Source: Epiperipatus broadwayi (Eukaryota; Onychophora; Udeonychophora; Euonychophora; Peripatidae). From it: DNA of 64,000 bases. Positions within the stretch are counted from its first letter, which is position 1, and every line of letters starts with the position of its first letter. This document shows positions 61,561 through 64,000 of this stretch, piece after piece. Under the pieces are notes generated by a model that worked only from the letters and a program-made list of their open reading frames with translations, was not told the origin of the DNA and did no database searches. Where the stretch lies: positions 3,352,001 through 3,416,000 of the forward strand of contig JAQFVV010012490.1 of NCBI GenBank assembly GCA_028023455.1. Reading direction: 5' to 3'. The translations under genes were made by a program, and so were the position numbers.

Positions 61561-64000
61561 TATGACTAGAATGAACTTATTTAGCAAAATGACAACCCAC
61601 AATATTTATCACAATCTTGTCCATTCCACTTAATTTTAAAAACTGGAATAATAAATGTATCCTTAAGATTGGATGGTCAACTTCATGAATCCATATTGTA
61701 ATAGAATGGATCTTTCTCGGTATGCATAAAGGTTGGTGGGTTTCTCCTGATGGATAGAGAAGTACATCTTTGTCGCTCATATTTATACATATCCTGCACA
61801 CATTGAATTCATACCTAGGAGAGGAGAGATTATGGACTAACTAAATATTAATTCTACACTTAATTTACCTCATCCATATTACACTTCCACTATTCCTGAA
61901 TTCGAACCCAGGGAGAATTTGCATGATCATCTAGTTCAGGTTATATTTGTATCATCGAGTATGGAGTAGTTTTGAAATAAATATCTGTTTGCTAATGGAA
62001 GTGGATAAGATATCATGTATAAACACATGTAATGATCATAAATATGTGGAAGGATATGACTAATTAAAATTTGATTATAGAAAAATAAACCAAGAATCAT
62101 ACTTTAACATTTGAATAAATTTAATAATCATATTTACAGTGATTAGTATTTAAACAGAGAAAAAATTAAAACAAAATTGTGAAACGTCACTTAGGTGTTT
62201 GTGATGATTCTATATTTATACTCAGTTTCTAACATTATTCCAAACCCTGATCCCCCATCCCCAAAAATAGCCACTTGACATTCCGATCAACCTAAATGAT
62301 TTTCTTACTATATATAAAATTGCCATACATTTATTTGATTAATAATCTAATCTTTTATACCTCTATTTGACATCATGATAGTTTGGGATGCACTTGTTAT
62401 GTACGATGTTTGTGCTATAAATGAGGAAGACCATTTATGACATAAATAATTAACAAGACATGAAAAGAAAAAATGAAAAAAGAAACAGTTACACAATCAT
62501 TGAAATGAATAAATAACGAAAATGTATGTGCTGTGAATATATTAAGTTTAAATTATATACATATTAGGTAATGTCTTACCTTTCCCCTTTTGATATTGAT
62601 TGGGTTATTGTGCAATCAAGCATACATTATAGATTTTATTTTGTTAAGCTTATGTTAGAATGAAGATATTTCTTCTTTTAAAATTAAAACTTTTTGTCCC
62701 TATATTAAAGTAAAGAAAACAAAATTATAATACCTAATATACAAATAAATAATGTAGATGATGTTAACTTAGCAAAATATCCTAATGACTTGTTTCCGTA
62801 GTCCATAAATTTAAATATAGATAGTAGCTTGTAAGTGTTCTAAAACATCCATCAGATCAGTTGTCTTTAATAGCCTTAGAATTGGTGTTTTGAAATGGAG
62901 AGTTATAAGATGAATTCATTATGAATTGGCTTGATTTTTATAGGTACCGCTGTGGAGTGATGGACTAATTCCATCCCGATCTTGACAAGTCATAGCTTCA
63001 TGAATGACAACTTATTTTCTCGTATGTATTCCTTGTGCTTAACACTGCATGTTTGTTTTCACTATTAATTATATTTGCTTTAGTAGTTTGTTTCGAGTGA
63101 AGTATTGTCAATGTCTCTTATCTTATTGCATACTTTCAGATCTAGGTTTTGTGATTTATGGCAGAGAATTAACAATAATTTTAGAAACTTGAACACTTCT
63201 AGTTTACTTACACAGACTTTAATTTCAAATCCCTTATTTAGTTATATTGAGTTCTTTATGTTTACGCTTGCTTTCTGAATATTTATATATGAGTTTTGAT
63301 AATATCATCACTCATAAATGCTCAACTCTTGTCTTTGAACTTTAACTTCAACTCTTTCATATAGGAAATTGTAGGTTTTTCCACAGATAATAGTTTTTTT
63401 CTATCATCTTTTTAAAAAGCTTGTTGTTCAATTCAAGCATGTTCATGATCATCCATTTACTTCATTGTTGACATAATCTTTACTATATATTAAAGTAAAT
63501 AATTTGATAATAACAGTAAGAAAAGATTTTTTTATTTATTTGATTTTTCTCTACTTTAATAATATTAGTTTTTTTTTATTTCTTGATTGCATTTATTCAT
63601 CTGATGTAGTAGGTATTGTTGTATTATGTTTGAAATCATAACACATTTAATAGTAGTGATTATAAGTGGTTAGTTGCCATATCTATTTGATAGATTTAGT
63701 TTAAATCTTTATTTATTGTTTATTTAGGCTGGGATTTTACATGTAGATTGTAGTTATTGGTTTGTCAATTTGTGTGCCCTAATGTTTACTAATCTAGTAA
63801 TTAATGAGAAATGCTAATATCATGGGTCTTGAAGTAGGATTGGGCCTCAGGGCATGTACTAGGTATTGGAGAAGTGCTGGGGTTATCCATAATAATATAT
63901 TTCAAATAATTTTAAAAGTAACATATGGAATCACCATATTTTAAAACTTCTCTTCACAGTCATTCCATTTTTAAGATTATAAAATGGTATTTTGACTTTA
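61561..64000. other. Gene-free right end of the window
   Basis: On the minus strand, 'gggttcgaattcagg' (about 61898-61912) looks like a Pol III B box but no A box is clear. 63800-63890 is less AT-rich ('cttgaagtaggattgggcct') and unidentified. No exon was found, so the 5' end of the TTLL transcript is not placed. Confidence 0.35.

Noticed and set aside
61577-61801. 74-codon minus-strand ORF as an extension of the LINE
   Set aside because: It does not match the family's conserved blocks, although it lies where they should be; likely chance or unrelated sequence.

Overview
The window is animal genomic DNA, very AT-rich (roughly three quarters A+T by eye), strongly depleted in CpG, and dominated by repeats and introns. 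The repeat content (Jockey-like and 'ADSKNMKAFYDALK'-type non-LTR retrotransposons, tRNA-derived SINEs, palindromic MITEs) and the single recognisable gene suggest an invertebrate with a large genome. An arthropod is my best guess; a mollusc or other AT-rich invertebrate is not excluded. Nothing looks bacterial, and almost all short ORFs are chance ORFs or shadows of dead transposons.

One host gene can be supported, on the minus strand: three phase-0 exons at 59804-59896, 46632-46859 and 24806-24961. They join without a stop into 159 residues: a short N-terminus, one transmembrane helix, and the start of a tubulin-tyrosine-ligase-like (TTLL) domain that most resembles the membrane-anchored ttll-15 group. 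The introns are about 12.9 kb and 21.7 kb. No catalytic exon was found left of 24806, so the next intron would be at least 24.8 kb.

Layout. 360-13619 is a tandem array of diverged ~550 bp units in two types (A and B), interrupted at 7370-8180 and containing a recent ~2.45 kb internal duplication. 13620-14885 is a direct/direct/inverted foldback cluster abutting the array; diverged or deleted relatives lie at 16650-17250, 22148-22262 and 25119-25312. 18540-19790 (+) and 60985-61560 (-) are two dead copies of one LINE family; 36700-37560 (+) is the 3' end of a second LINE; 48330-50430 (+) is a dead Jockey-like LINE with a palindromic MITE inserted in it. Further palindromic elements lie at 25995-26720, 40082-40363, 42717-43153, 47400-47492 and 48030-48216. 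A tRNA-like SINE family sharing a 3' end occurs at 24240, 47090 and 60565.

The most unusual part is 54660-57100, inside intron 1 of the TTLL-like gene. It keeps about 50 CpGs in 2.4 kb, about ten times its flanks, and contains a TATA box / initiator / splice-donor arrangement on the plus strand (54840-54980). Inverted copies of one unidentified element lie on its two sides (53775-54300 and 57130-57500). It is either an unmethylated intronic promoter or enhancer domain, or a young inserted element. No previously undescribed protein system could be shown.
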